A stretch of 53,180 nt of DNA. Source: a bacterium. GTDB taxonomy: Bacteria; Electryoneota; RPQS01. A program made the position numbers and the translations under genes. Shown in pieces: positions 45,545-53,180 of the stretch; within the stretch, counting starts at the first letter, position 1; each line of letters starts with the position of its first letter. The notes under the pieces are model-generated. The model searched no databases, was not told where the DNA came from, and saw nothing but the letters and a program-made list of their open reading frames with translations. The stretch is taken from assembly GCA_016721565.1 (NCBI GenBank), contig JADKHW010000027.1, positions 1-53,180 of the forward strand, written 5' to 3'.

Positions 45545-45869
45545 CAAACTGTACATTCAGGACATCTTGAAGGAGATTGACTACCTCCTCAAAGTAACGT
45601 CCGAGTTGTCATATGAGCAATTCTTAAACGATGAAACGTACATCCGCGCTGCGGAAAGAAGCATAGAGATTATTGGCGAAGCGGCGTCGAAAATAAGCGC
45701 AACTCTAAAAAGTAGCAATAAGAAGATTCAGTGGCAGTTAATGAAAGACATGCGGAATATTATCGCGCATGATTACTTTCAAGTAGATTATTCAATCTTG
45801 TGGGAGACGATTCTCTATGATCTTCCCACAACTCGTGACGACTTAGATCAATTACTTAAATCAATATAG
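45534..45869 (+). CDS. hepT: HepT-type HEPN toxin ribonuclease (DUF86)
   Basis: A 111-residue helical protein. The catalytic R-x4-H motif is RNIIAHDY (Arg74, His79) with Tyr81, the residue modified by MntA in studied systems. ERSIEIIGEAASKI is the usual DUF86 helix. It is an RNase toxin acting on tRNA or mRNA; the pair stabilises DNA or defends against phage. ATG 45534 is chosen as the codon overlapping the antitoxin end. All expected residues are present, so it should be active. Confidence 0.92.
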   Translation: MRDDKLYIQDILKEIDYLLKVTSELSYEQFLNDETYIRAAERSIEIIGEAASKISATLKSSNKKIQWQLMKDMRNIIAHDYFQVDYSILWETILYDLPTTRDDLDQLLKSI

Positions 45870-45896
45870 CCCCCCTATCCCCCAAGGAGACCAAAG

Positions 45897-46568
45897 ATGA
45901 CTGGAAACATCACACGTCTGACCGCCTTGGCATTGATATTATTTGCAACTCTCTCCACCGCGTCCGCAAAGCGACTGCTCTTGCCGCCGCCTGATGGTTA
46001 CAAAGGCGTGGAGATTCACGGCACAAAGTATGTCGTCGGACAAGTCTATGTGCCCGAATTTGCAGACACCACACAATTGATTCAATATGGCTTCCGTGGC
46101 TTTGAAGCTATCGGTAGTACATCAACGTACAAAAAAGTCAAAGCCATTTGGCCGCTGAACGTTGATTTGAAGGGATTGCCTGATTGGGTCGTAGGTTTGA
46201 CCTACGAGAAAGCCCGATCCGTCGAAGAGATGGAGCAAGCCTATTCATCAACCAAGCAGCCACAAAACATTGACCGTCTCGAAACGCTTTACAACATCTA
46301 CGGCGATCAATTCAACAACTATGGCGGTTTAATGTACATTGCTCCGCGCTACGCAGCCCCCGGTGATCCCAACTACCGCTTGAATAATTACGGTTCGAGT
46401 AGCGGTGGAGGAAGCAGCAGGGGCAGCTACCGCGCTGGTTGTCCGCCCACAAGCTACAACGAGTACGGCTATCGCTATCGCACGAACACGCCGACGCTCT
46501 TAACGCCGTCAACGATTGGTTCGACGCCGCGCAATCATTTCGTCAGACCAAACTACCGCTGTCGCTAA
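45897..46568 (+). CDS. Secreted hypothetical protein with Gly/Tyr/Ser-rich tail
   Basis: A 223-residue exported protein; AAGGAGA precedes ATG 45897, signal ALALILFATLSTASA. Residues 25-150 are a globular, unrecognised domain (GVEIHGTKYVVGQVYVPEFADTTQL); the tail is low-complexity (NNYGSSSGGGSSRGSYR, NEYGYRYRTNTP). No sorting module or lipobox. Lies just before hpaB; a link to aromatic degradation is not shown. Confidence 0.6.
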   Translation: MTGNITRLTALALILFATLSTASAKRLLLPPPDGYKGVEIHGTKYVVGQVYVPEFADTTQLIQYGFRGFEAIGSTSTYKKVKAIWPLNVDLKGLPDWVVGLTYEKARSVEEMEQAYSSTKQPQNIDRLETLYNIYGDQFNNYGGLMYIAPRYAAPGDPNYRLNNYGSSSGGGSSRGSYRAGCPPTSYNEYGYRYRTNTPTLLTPSTIGSTPRNHFVRPNYRCR

Positions 46569-46613
46569 ACATTTCGATTTCATCAAACCTGAACATAGAC
46601 GGAGACTGAAACT

Positions 46614-48104
46614 ATGCCCGCTCGCAAAGGCGCTGACTTTCTAAAACATTTGAAGAACAACCCGCCGGAGATTTACCATCGCGGAGAACGCATCGCGGAC
46701 TTCACGACACATCCGGAATTCAAAGGTCACGCCAATAGCCTGGCGGGAATCTACGATTTGCAGTGGAAGAATCCCGACGTCATGCTGGTCAAGGATGATG
46801 AAACAGGTGAGATGATCGGTCGCACCTACCACATCCCCAAGACCGCCGAAGATATTCGCCTGTTGTCGCAGTGCATGCTCAAGATCGCCGATTTCTCTTG
46901 TGGTATGATGGGCCGCTCGCCGGATTACTTGAATCGCGCCATGGCCTCGTATGCTGGCGGTTGGAAATATCTTGCCGAGCAAGACCCGCGCTTTGGTGAA
47001 AATGCCAAGACGTTGCATCGCCACCTCTCGCGCAACGATTTCTGCATGACGCACACGCTGATTAATCCGCAAGCCAATCGCGCCGTTTCAGTCGCCGCCC
47101 AAAAAGACCCCTACATGGGCGCGCGCATCAAAGAAGAGCGTGCTGACGGTTTCATCATTCGCGGCGCGCGCATGTTGGCAACGGCTCCCGTCTCGGATGA
47201 AATTATGGTCTTCCCGTCCACACTGTTGACGAGCAATCCCGAAGACGCGCCATACGCCTTCGGTTTCTGCATTCCGTCCAACACACCCGGTTTGAAATTT
47301 CAATGCCGCGAAAGTGTCACCTATAATCCCAACGGCTACGATCATCCGCTCGGCTCGCGCTTTGAAGAGCAGGACGCAGTCGTCATCTTCGACGACGTGT
47401 TTGTTCCGTGGGAAAAAGTTCTGCTCTACAAGAATGTCGAAGTCTGCAACCGTGCCTACGCCGCCTCCGGTGCAGTCGTGCACATGTCGCATCAGGTCTT
47501 GTGCAAGAACGTCGCCAAGAGCGAATTCATGTTGGGCCTTGCGTCATTGTTGGTGGACTCCATCGGCATCGAGCAATTCCAACACGTTCACGAAAAACTT
47601 TCCGACCTCTGGATCGCGCACGAAACCATGAAAGCTTTCCTGCGCGCCGCCGAAGCCGATTGCCATCTCGATGAATACGGCGTCATGCGTCCCGCTTGGG
47701 ATCCGCTGGATGCCGCGCGCAATCTCTTTCCCAAGACCTATCCGAAGCTCGTGCAAATCATTCAGCAACTCGGCGCCAGCGGCTTGGTCGCCATGCCGAC
47801 GCACGAAGATTTGAACGGCCCGCTGAAAGAAGAGATAAAGCAATACTATCAAGGCGCACGCGTAGATGCCTACGAGCGCATTCCGCTCTTCCGTCTCGCA
47901 TGGGATGCTTCAATCTCCGCTTTTGGCACTCGTCAAGCGCTCTACGAATACTTCTTCTTCGGTGATCCCGTCCGCATGGCCGGCGCGTTGGTGAAAAACC
48001 ACCCGCGCAAAGAAGCGATGGAGAAAGTGCAGCACTTCCTCTCCAAGATGCGCGACGAAGCTGAATCCGAAGCCTCAAAGCCGCGTCAAACCGTCGGAGC
48101 GTAA
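46614..48104 (+). CDS. hpaB: 4-hydroxyphenylacetate 3-monooxygenase, oxygenase component
   Basis: A 496-residue FADH2-dependent hydroxylase converting 4-hydroxyphenylacetate to 3,4-dihydroxyphenylacetate. Family features: GRTYHIPKTAEDI near residue 70, HLSRNDFCMTHTLINPQANR (substrate and flavin region), RGARMLATAPVSDEIMVFP, FDDVFVPWEKV, and a C-terminal helical domain of the acyl-CoA-dehydrogenase fold (QLGASGLVAMPT). Length is normal. GGAGACTGAAACT precedes ATG 46614. It is followed 12 bp later by its reductase partner. Confidence 0.96.
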   Translation: MPARKGADFLKHLKNNPPEIYHRGERIADFTTHPEFKGHANSLAGIYDLQWKNPDVMLVKDDETGEMIGRTYHIPKTAEDIRLLSQCMLKIADFSCGMMGRSPDYLNRAMASYAGGWKYLAEQDPRFGENAKTLHRHLSRNDFCMTHTLINPQANRAVSVAAQKDPYMGARIKEERADGFIIRGARMLATAPVSDEIMVFPSTLLTSNPEDAPYAFGFCIPSNTPGLKFQCRESVTYNPNGYDHPLGSRFEEQDAVVIFDDVFVPWEKVLLYKNVEVCNRAYAASGAVVHMSHQVLCKNVAKSEFMLGLASLLVDSIGIEQFQHVHEKLSDLWIAHETMKAFLRAAEADCHLDEYGVMRPAWDPLDAARNLFPKTYPKLVQIIQQLGASGLVAMPTHEDLNGPLKEEIKQYYQGARVDAYERIPLFRLAWDASISAFGTRQALYEYFFFGDPVRMAGALVKNHPRKEAMEKVQHFLSKMRDEAESEASKPRQTVGA

Positions 48105-48116
48105 GTAAAATAGCGC

Positions 48117-48692
48117 ATGACGGATTTTCTGACTCCGATCGAACCGCGCACATTCTTCGACACCGTCGGACTCTTCGCAACGGGTGTGTGCGTGATAACA
48201 ACGGATGGTGAGACTGGCCCGCACGGCATGACAGCCAACGCGGTCACATCGCTCTCGCTTGATCCGATGCTGATTATTTTCTGTGTCGCCAAGCGCGCCA
48301 TCATGGCCGACTACCTCTCGAAGCCCGGTGCCAAGTTCACCATCAACGTATTGCGCGACGAGCAGGTTGCCATCTCAAATCATTTTGCCGGACGATCAAA
48401 AGAGGGTGAACAGCCCTCTTTCCGTTTTGTAGAGTGGCCCGGCGGCCCGCGCCTCGAAGGCGTACTATCCGCCATCGGCTGCGAAGTCGAGAGCCTTGCC
48501 ACCGGCGGCGACCACCATATCATCGTGGGCAAAGTTGTCGCATTGCATCAAGGCATCGAACCTCACAACCCGCTGCTCTACTACAAGAGCCGCTATCACG
48601 ATCTCACCGGAAAACTAAACCAACCCGCTCCCGTCCGCGAAGACCTAAGCGCCGACGGCCCGCAACTCTTCTGGGATCCCTGGGAAGGTTAG
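48117..48692 (+). CDS. hpaC: Flavin reductase, HpaC-like component of the monooxygenase
   Basis: A 191-residue flavin reductase domain protein: FATGVCVITTDGETGPHGMTANAVTSLSLDPM is the flavin-binding start, followed by FTINVLRDEQ, and GDHHIIVGKV. It supplies reduced flavin from NAD(P)H to HpaB, which lies 12 bp upstream. Length and order match two-component monooxygenases. Confidence 0.92.
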   Translation: MTDFLTPIEPRTFFDTVGLFATGVCVITTDGETGPHGMTANAVTSLSLDPMLIIFCVAKRAIMADYLSKPGAKFTINVLRDEQVAISNHFAGRSKEGEQPSFRFVEWPGGPRLEGVLSAIGCEVESLATGGDHHIIVGKVVALHQGIEPHNPLLYYKSRYHDLTGKLNQPAPVREDLSADGPQLFWDPWEG

Positions 48693-48773
48693 CAATTGAA
48701 TGTAGCGGCTGCCCCTGTGGCTGCCGAACGTACCACCGTTTTAATTTCATCTCTCAATAGTTAGGACACCATC

Positions 48774-49871
48774 ATTAGCACCGAAGTAATCGTAAAGCCG
48801 CGCGAGCGCAAACAAAAATCCGCGCTGAGGCAGATCAACAGTGAAGAAGATCTGTTCCAAATTCTAAAACCTTATACCGTACCTTCCATCAAAGTTTCGC
48901 TTTGGCAGACTTTTAATACACTGGTTCCCCTGCTTGCTTGCTACTATTTGATGTACCTGAGCCTGAGCTACTCCTATTGGCTCACGCTCGGTCTCTCTGT
49001 GCTGACCGCCGGATTCACCATTCGCCTGTTCATCATCCAGCACGATTGCGGCCACATGTCGTTCTTCCCCAGCCGCAAATGGAATGACCGCTTAGGCTAC
49101 ATTTGCAGCTTCTTCACCGTCGTTCCCTACTACTATTGGAAACGCCAGCACGCCATGCATCACGCCACCAACGGTAACCTCGATCATCGTGGACACGGCG
49201 ACTTGGATGTGAAGACTGTCAAAGAATATCTCGAACTGAGTGAAAGCCAGCGCTTAAGCTACCGCATCTATCGCAACCCGATCGGCTTCATCTTGGGCGG
49301 CCCGCTCGTGTTGTTCTTCAAGATCAACCGTCTCGTCAGCGATCCCCAGCAATACAGTAAGCGCGACAAGCGCAACGTCTATTACACCAACGCGTCCATC
49401 ATCGCCACGTTCGCGCTCTTTAGCTGGTGGATCGGTTTCGTTCCGTTCATGAAAATCTTCCTGCCCGTCTTGTTCATCTCGTCCAGCGCGGGCATCTGGC
49501 TCTTCTACATCCAGCATCAGTTCGAGCACACCTACTGGAAACCCGAAGCCGAGTGGAACTTCGTCCGTGCCGCGATGCAAGGCAGCTCGTTCTACGAATT
49601 GCCCAAAATCATCCAGTGGTTCACAGGTAACATCGGCTACCATCACATCCACCACCTGACTCCCGGCATCGCCAACTACCGCTTAGAGCAAATCTACAAC
49701 GAGAACCCCGAGTTCCGCGACGTCTATAAAGTCACGCTGAAGTCCAGCCTAAAAACCGCCTTCCTAAGCGTCTGGGACGAAAACCAACAACGCCTAATCA
49801 GCTTCAAAGAGCTAAAAGCAAAATACATCGAGACTCCTATAAATGGGTCGTTCGCCAATAAAAGAACATAG
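48774..49871 (+). CDS. Membrane fatty acid desaturase, possible ATT start
   Basis: A protein of about 365 residues with four or so membrane segments and all three histidine boxes: HDCGH (residues 90-94), HAMHH (126-130) and HHIHH near 280, which bind the di-iron centre that introduces double bonds into acyl chains. From the first ATG-like codon (TTG 48948) the protein would miss its N-terminal 58 residues; homology-like sequence STEVIVKPRERKQKSALRQ extends up to ATT 48774, with TTAGGA 7 nt before, and a stop lies at 48762. So ATT (or a miscalled ATG) is probably the start. Confidence 0.85.
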   Translation: MSTEVIVKPRERKQKSALRQINSEEDLFQILKPYTVPSIKVSLWQTFNTLVPLLACYYLMYLSLSYSYWLTLGLSVLTAGFTIRLFIIQHDCGHMSFFPSRKWNDRLGYICSFFTVVPYYYWKRQHAMHHATNGNLDHRGHGDLDVKTVKEYLELSESQRLSYRIYRNPIGFILGGPLVLFFKINRLVSDPQQYSKRDKRNVYYTNASIIATFALFSWWIGFVPFMKIFLPVLFISSSAGIWLFYIQHQFEHTYWKPEAEWNFVRAAMQGSSFYELPKIIQWFTGNIGYHHIHHLTPGIANYRLEQIYNENPEFRDVYKVTLKSSLKTAFLSVWDENQQRLISFKELKAKYIETPINGSFANKRT

Positions 49872-49898
49872 AACCCACCACATCTGCGAGGTACTGCC

Positions 49899-52102
49899 AT
49901 GAGTATTGCAACGAAAGCAGGATGGTTCATATTCGCAATTTGTCTGGCGTCAAATCAACCTGATTGCGCAAGACAGTCTGAATATCACAAAAAGTATATC
50001 AGGAATCGTTCATTGGACGTGTATGGAATTCCTCGGGACATGATTCACTCGCCTTTCTGATTGGCGAGGGACTGCATCATTTCAGTTAGACAAGGCCAGA
50101 ATCAGCCCTTCTTTCATCATACTATCCGGATGAGCGCTTAACTGGCGCTGTATCCGCTGGTAACATCCTGTATGCGGGTACAAACGGCTAATGGTCTTTG
50201 ATATTTCAAATCAACTGCGCCGGAACAGATTGCCTATGTTGGGCGGAGTGAGTGGTATTCCTATGTGGCTACTGGCATATCACTTTACGGAAACACACTC
50301 TTCCTCGTGTATGAAAGCTGGTTAACAGTTTTTGACGTCTCAACTCCAAGTGAACCAGTTGAAGTATATTACACTTCGTATTTCAATGATGGCGAAGAAG
50401 TAATAGGTCGAAACTCTTATGCCTACGTCGGGGGTCGTTACGGTTTCGATATCTATAATATCAACGGCAGCGTATTCCCTGTTGGACATATCGGAACAGC
50501 CGGTTCAACCCTCAACATGGCTGTGCACGGGAATACAATCTTCCTCGCTCATGGTTATGAGGGTTTGACAGCCGTTAACGTTTCAAACCCCGCGGAACCA
50601 CAAATAGATTCCGTCTTAACAGTGTTTGGTTACGTAAACAGCGTGGCTGTATTAGGGAATTTTCTGTACATAGGCACTGCAGATTCTGGAATCCAGGTTC
50701 TGAATATTGCGTCCGACGGTGGTACTGGGTGAGCCAATATGCCGGAGCAGCCATATCTATTGGGGTGACTTGAAGGCGTTCGGCAACAAACTTTATTGCG
50801 CAAATGGCTTCGACGGCCTGATCGTTCTGGATATCGCAAACCCTGCGGCTCCCGCCTTAATTGGAAACTATAGCACACTACGCTGTCTTGCTGAGGTAGC
50901 TAGACACGAAAACAACCTACTTATCCATGATGAAGGTGGTGAAATCCGAGACTATGAATGGGAAACTAACGGCAGTCTCGCGCCCGGAAATGTTTTGGTT
51001 GATGTTGGTTATTTTACTGATTTCTTCGTAAACGATAACGGCCTGTTTGTTCTTGATGATAACGTGCTGGCAAGTTATGATATTTCGAACCGGAGAATTC
51101 AACGCTGCTCGACACGCTGACGATTGGTTCAGTTCAATACCCGGTGTGGTTGGATAGAATGTCACCGGAGCGCGTACTGATATCTTCGCTGCTGGACACC
51201 ACCAATGTTCGCTGTCAATTCAGTACGGTCAATATTGTTGATCCGACGAATCTGTACGTTGAGCATTCCGTTGAATTCAATTTCTATATTTACCCAGTCT
51301 CTTCAAATGACAGCATGATTTTTGCAGTACTTCCTCCGATTCAAGTGGAGAATATGAGCGGGGATATATTGTGCTTGGCTATCAGCCCGAGGTCGGATTC
51401 ACGGAACTCTACCGATCCGCTGTCCCATGGCTTGAATCCACGTACAATTGGCAAGTCCACAATAATCAGGTGTACGCGTTCTGGTATAATGCAGACCCTC
51501 CCCTGTCGGGTTACGTAAAGATCTATGACCTCACGAATGGTTACATTCCCGTCTTTGCGGACTCTATGCACTTTGAACGAATGGCTGACGACTTTGAAAT
51601 TCAGCCGCCGCTTATGATTGCCTGGACATACGACAACGACGTGTTGGTCTATGACATTAGCGGCACCAATGATGCTGAGCTGGTCGGCTACTACAATTTA
51701 CCGGGCTACCCGCGAGCTTTTGAAGTTGACTTAGAGCGACAGATGGTACTTGCCGCGTCACGCGGTTATATCGCTGTTCTCGACATTTCTGATGCGCTGA
51801 CGCTGGCAGATATCGAGCGCGAATCACCTAACCCGCTCGTTTCGCATTTCGGCATCACGAGCGTCTTCCCCAACCCTTTCAACGCAAGTACACAGATTCG
51901 TTACAGTGTCAATCGCACCGGCCCGGTGACGATAGATCTCTATAACGTCCTCGGCCAGCGCGTCACAAATCTGTTGAACGACACGCGTCAACCCGGCTTA
52001 TACACGCTAAACCTCAGCGGTGAAAATTTGCCCACCGGCCAATACTTCGTCCGCATGTTAGGCTCTAGCACCGACGTCGCGCGTATCACTTTAATCAAAT
52101 AA
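49899..52102 (+). pseudogene. Secreted LVIVD-type propeller protein with sorting domain, frameshifted
   Basis: A signal-bearing start (ATG 49899, GWFIFAICLASNQ) leads into repeats in at least four different frame segments: about 50230-50730 (SWLTVFDVSTPSEPVEVYY, LTAVNVSNPAEPQID, IQVLNIAS), 50707-51100 (GLIVLDIANPAAPALIGNY, LASYDISNRR), about 51144-51350, and 51371-52102. The repeat pattern is LVIVD (each blade near VxDxSxPxxP). The last segment has the sorting module VFPNPFNASTQIRYS, LYNVLGQRVTNLL, ending RITLIK. Joined, about 730 residues. Breaks suggest indels or decay. Function unknown. Confidence 0.7.
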
Positions 52103-52110
52103 TCCGCTTC

Positions 52111-52177
52111 CGCCTTTTGATTTTGCCTTCTGACTTCTGCCTTTTCCAATTTCAATTTCCAATTTCTAATTTCCAAG
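52111..52177 (+). repeat. Low-complexity pyrimidine-rich spacer
   Basis: Runs such as CCGCCTTTTGATTTTGCCTT, TTCTGCCTTTTCC, then ATTTCAATTTCCAATTTCTAA: degenerate copies of (T/C)CAATTTC units. It separates the propeller from hpaD and includes the ribosome site region (AAGAG) of hpaD. Similar but shorter pyrimidine runs precede hpaE (42880-42905). Confidence 0.55.
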
Positions 52178-52179
52178 AG

Positions 52180-53180
52180 ATGACCCCCAACATCCTTCGC
52201 ACCGCACATGCCGAGTTCCGCGTCACGGATCTCGAACGCGCGAAAACATTCTACGTGGACGCACTCGGCTTCTCGATACTGCATCAAGACTCCGAGCGCC
52301 TCTACTTAGGCAACATCGAAGAGCGCGACCCCTATTCGTTGGTCTTGCGCAAAGCCGCCCAGCCCGGCCTCGGCCACTTGGCCTTCAAAGTCGAGCGCGA
52401 AAGCGATCTCGACGGCCTCGCGTGGATTGCGGGCGAAGACGGCCTCGCACACAAGTGGCTCGACAAAGGCGCTAAATACAAAATGGGCCGCACGCTCGCG
52501 ATTCAAGACCCGCACGGCATTCCGCTTCACTTCTATTTCGAAGCCGAGCGCCGCGACTGGTCTTTGCAAAAATATCACGAACATCGCGGCGCGAAAATTC
52601 AGCGCATTGACCACTTCAATTGTCAAGTCCACGACGTCCGCAAAGCCTACGAGTGGTACACCAAGCGCTTGGGCTTCCATTGCAGCGAATACACAGCCGC
52701 CAACGACACCCCCAGAATCCCCGGTGAATATTCGCCGTCGAATCCGAGCTACAGTTGGCGCTGCGTCGAGACCGATGATCTCTGGGCCACGTGGCTGCAC
52801 CGAAAACCCAACGTGCACGACATCGCGATGATGAACGGCGTCGGCCCGCGTCTGCATCACGTCGGTTTTTGGGCCTATGACAGACTATCAATTTTGGATG
52901 CGTGCGACGTGTTGGCGAGCATGGGCATGGTGGACCACATCGAGCGCGGCCCGGGCCGTCACGGCCTGTCGAACGCGTTCTTTCTCTATCTGCGCGACCA
53001 CGACAACAACCGCATCGAAATCTACACCGGCGACTATCTGCTGACCGATTGGGACGTCCCGCCCGTCCGCTGGAGCATCAACGACAAACGCCGCGCCACC
53101 TTCTGGGGCCACCTCCCGCCCAAAAGCTGGTTCGACGAAGCCAGCCTTGTAGAAGACATCATCACCGGCGACCTAATGCC
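52180..53180 (+). CDS. hpaD: 3,4-dihydroxyphenylacetate 2,3-dioxygenase (partial at window end)
   Basis: Extradiol ring-cleavage dioxygenase that opens homoprotocatechuate; the first 333 residues are in the window, still open at 53180. Two glyoxalase-like modules; metal ligands are His145 (IDHFNCQV), His227 (GPRLHHVGF) and Glu280 (NRIEIYTGDY), followed by WGHLPPKSW. Sequence resembles the Brevibacterium-type Fe/Mn homoprotocatechuate dioxygenase, not the E. coli HpaD family. From memory of that enzyme, about 20 residues are inserted between the first two ligands. ATG 52180 is the only fitting start. Confidence 0.92.
   Translation, partial: MTPNILRTAHAEFRVTDLERAKTFYVDALGFSILHQDSERLYLGNIEERDPYSLVLRKAAQPGLGHLAFKVERESDLDGLAWIAGEDGLAHKWLDKGAKYKMGRTLAIQDPHGIPLHFYFEAERRDWSLQKYHEHRGAKIQRIDHFNCQVHDVRKAYEWYTKRLGFHCSEYTAANDTPRIPGEYSPSNPSYSWRCVETDDLWATWLHRKPNVHDIAMMNGVGPRLHHVGFWAYDRLSILDACDVLASMGMVDHIERGPGRHGLSNAFFLYLRDHDNNRIEIYTGDYLLTDWDVPPVRWSINDKRRATFWGHLPPKSWFDEASLVEDIITGDLM

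Overview
The window is 53 kb of Gram-negative bacterial chromosome, probably from an uncultured lineage of the wider FCB (Bacteroidetes-like) group. Evidence: an LptD outer-membrane protein, several lipoproteins with lipoboxes, and five secreted proteins ending in the roughly 80-residue module that starts with YPNPFNP or a close variant (FlgD-like / type IX-like sorting domain, common in Zixibacteria, KSB1, Marinimicrobia and similar phyla). I cannot name a species. Clear terminators and a few strong TTGACA-N17-TATAAT-like promoters show ordinary bacterial transcription. No rRNA, tRNA, CRISPR array, phage or insertion sequence was recognised.

Left part (1-12 kb): a nucleoside and DNA salvage neighbourhood (thymidine kinase, NupC-type transporter, exported thermonuclease-like lipoprotein, purine nucleoside phosphorylase) around a divergent SulP anion transporter. 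Then come two secreted proteins (a propeller and a lamin-tail/sorting-domain protein), ClpC, and a CPBP membrane protease. 12-16 kb: GTP cyclohydrolase II, then an ice-binding (DUF3494) secreted protein divergent from a small RNA-binding (RRM) protein across a 730-bp regulatory region, possibly a cold-response pair.

16-27 kb: a FAD oxidoreductase broken by one in-frame stop, then a six-gene minus-strand operon: lipoprotein with a glycosidase-like C-terminus, ROK sugar kinase, small lipoprotein, GH57 glucanotransferase, LptD, GT39-like glycosyltransferase. It links alpha-glucan metabolism with envelope assembly. 27-32 kb: a ClpX-like AAA+ protein without the zinc domain, a radical SAM/SPASM protein, a methyltransferase and RarA.

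32-41 kb: two adjacent Crp/Fnr paralogues with three cysteines at identical positions, followed by a Cys-rich DUF2892 membrane protein; a BNR-type secreted protein; a chemoreceptor lacking HAMP; a degenerate hemerythrin/ScdA-like protein; and a coupled pair of secreted proteins. 41-53 kb: a homoprotocatechuate meta-cleavage cluster for 4-hydroxyphenylacetate (hpaB, hpaC, hpaD, hpaE, hpaG) with a DapA-family aldolase where HpaI might be expected, interrupted by a MntA/HepT toxin-antitoxin pair, a fatty-acid desaturase and a secreted propeller.

Several genes (the small gene before tdk, nupC, lptD, hpaE, the last propeller) are split by single-base frameshifts, with conserved protein continuing in another frame. 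Since lptD is normally essential and many other long genes are clean, sequencing indels are the likeliest cause for most, but real decay cannot be excluded from one sequence.
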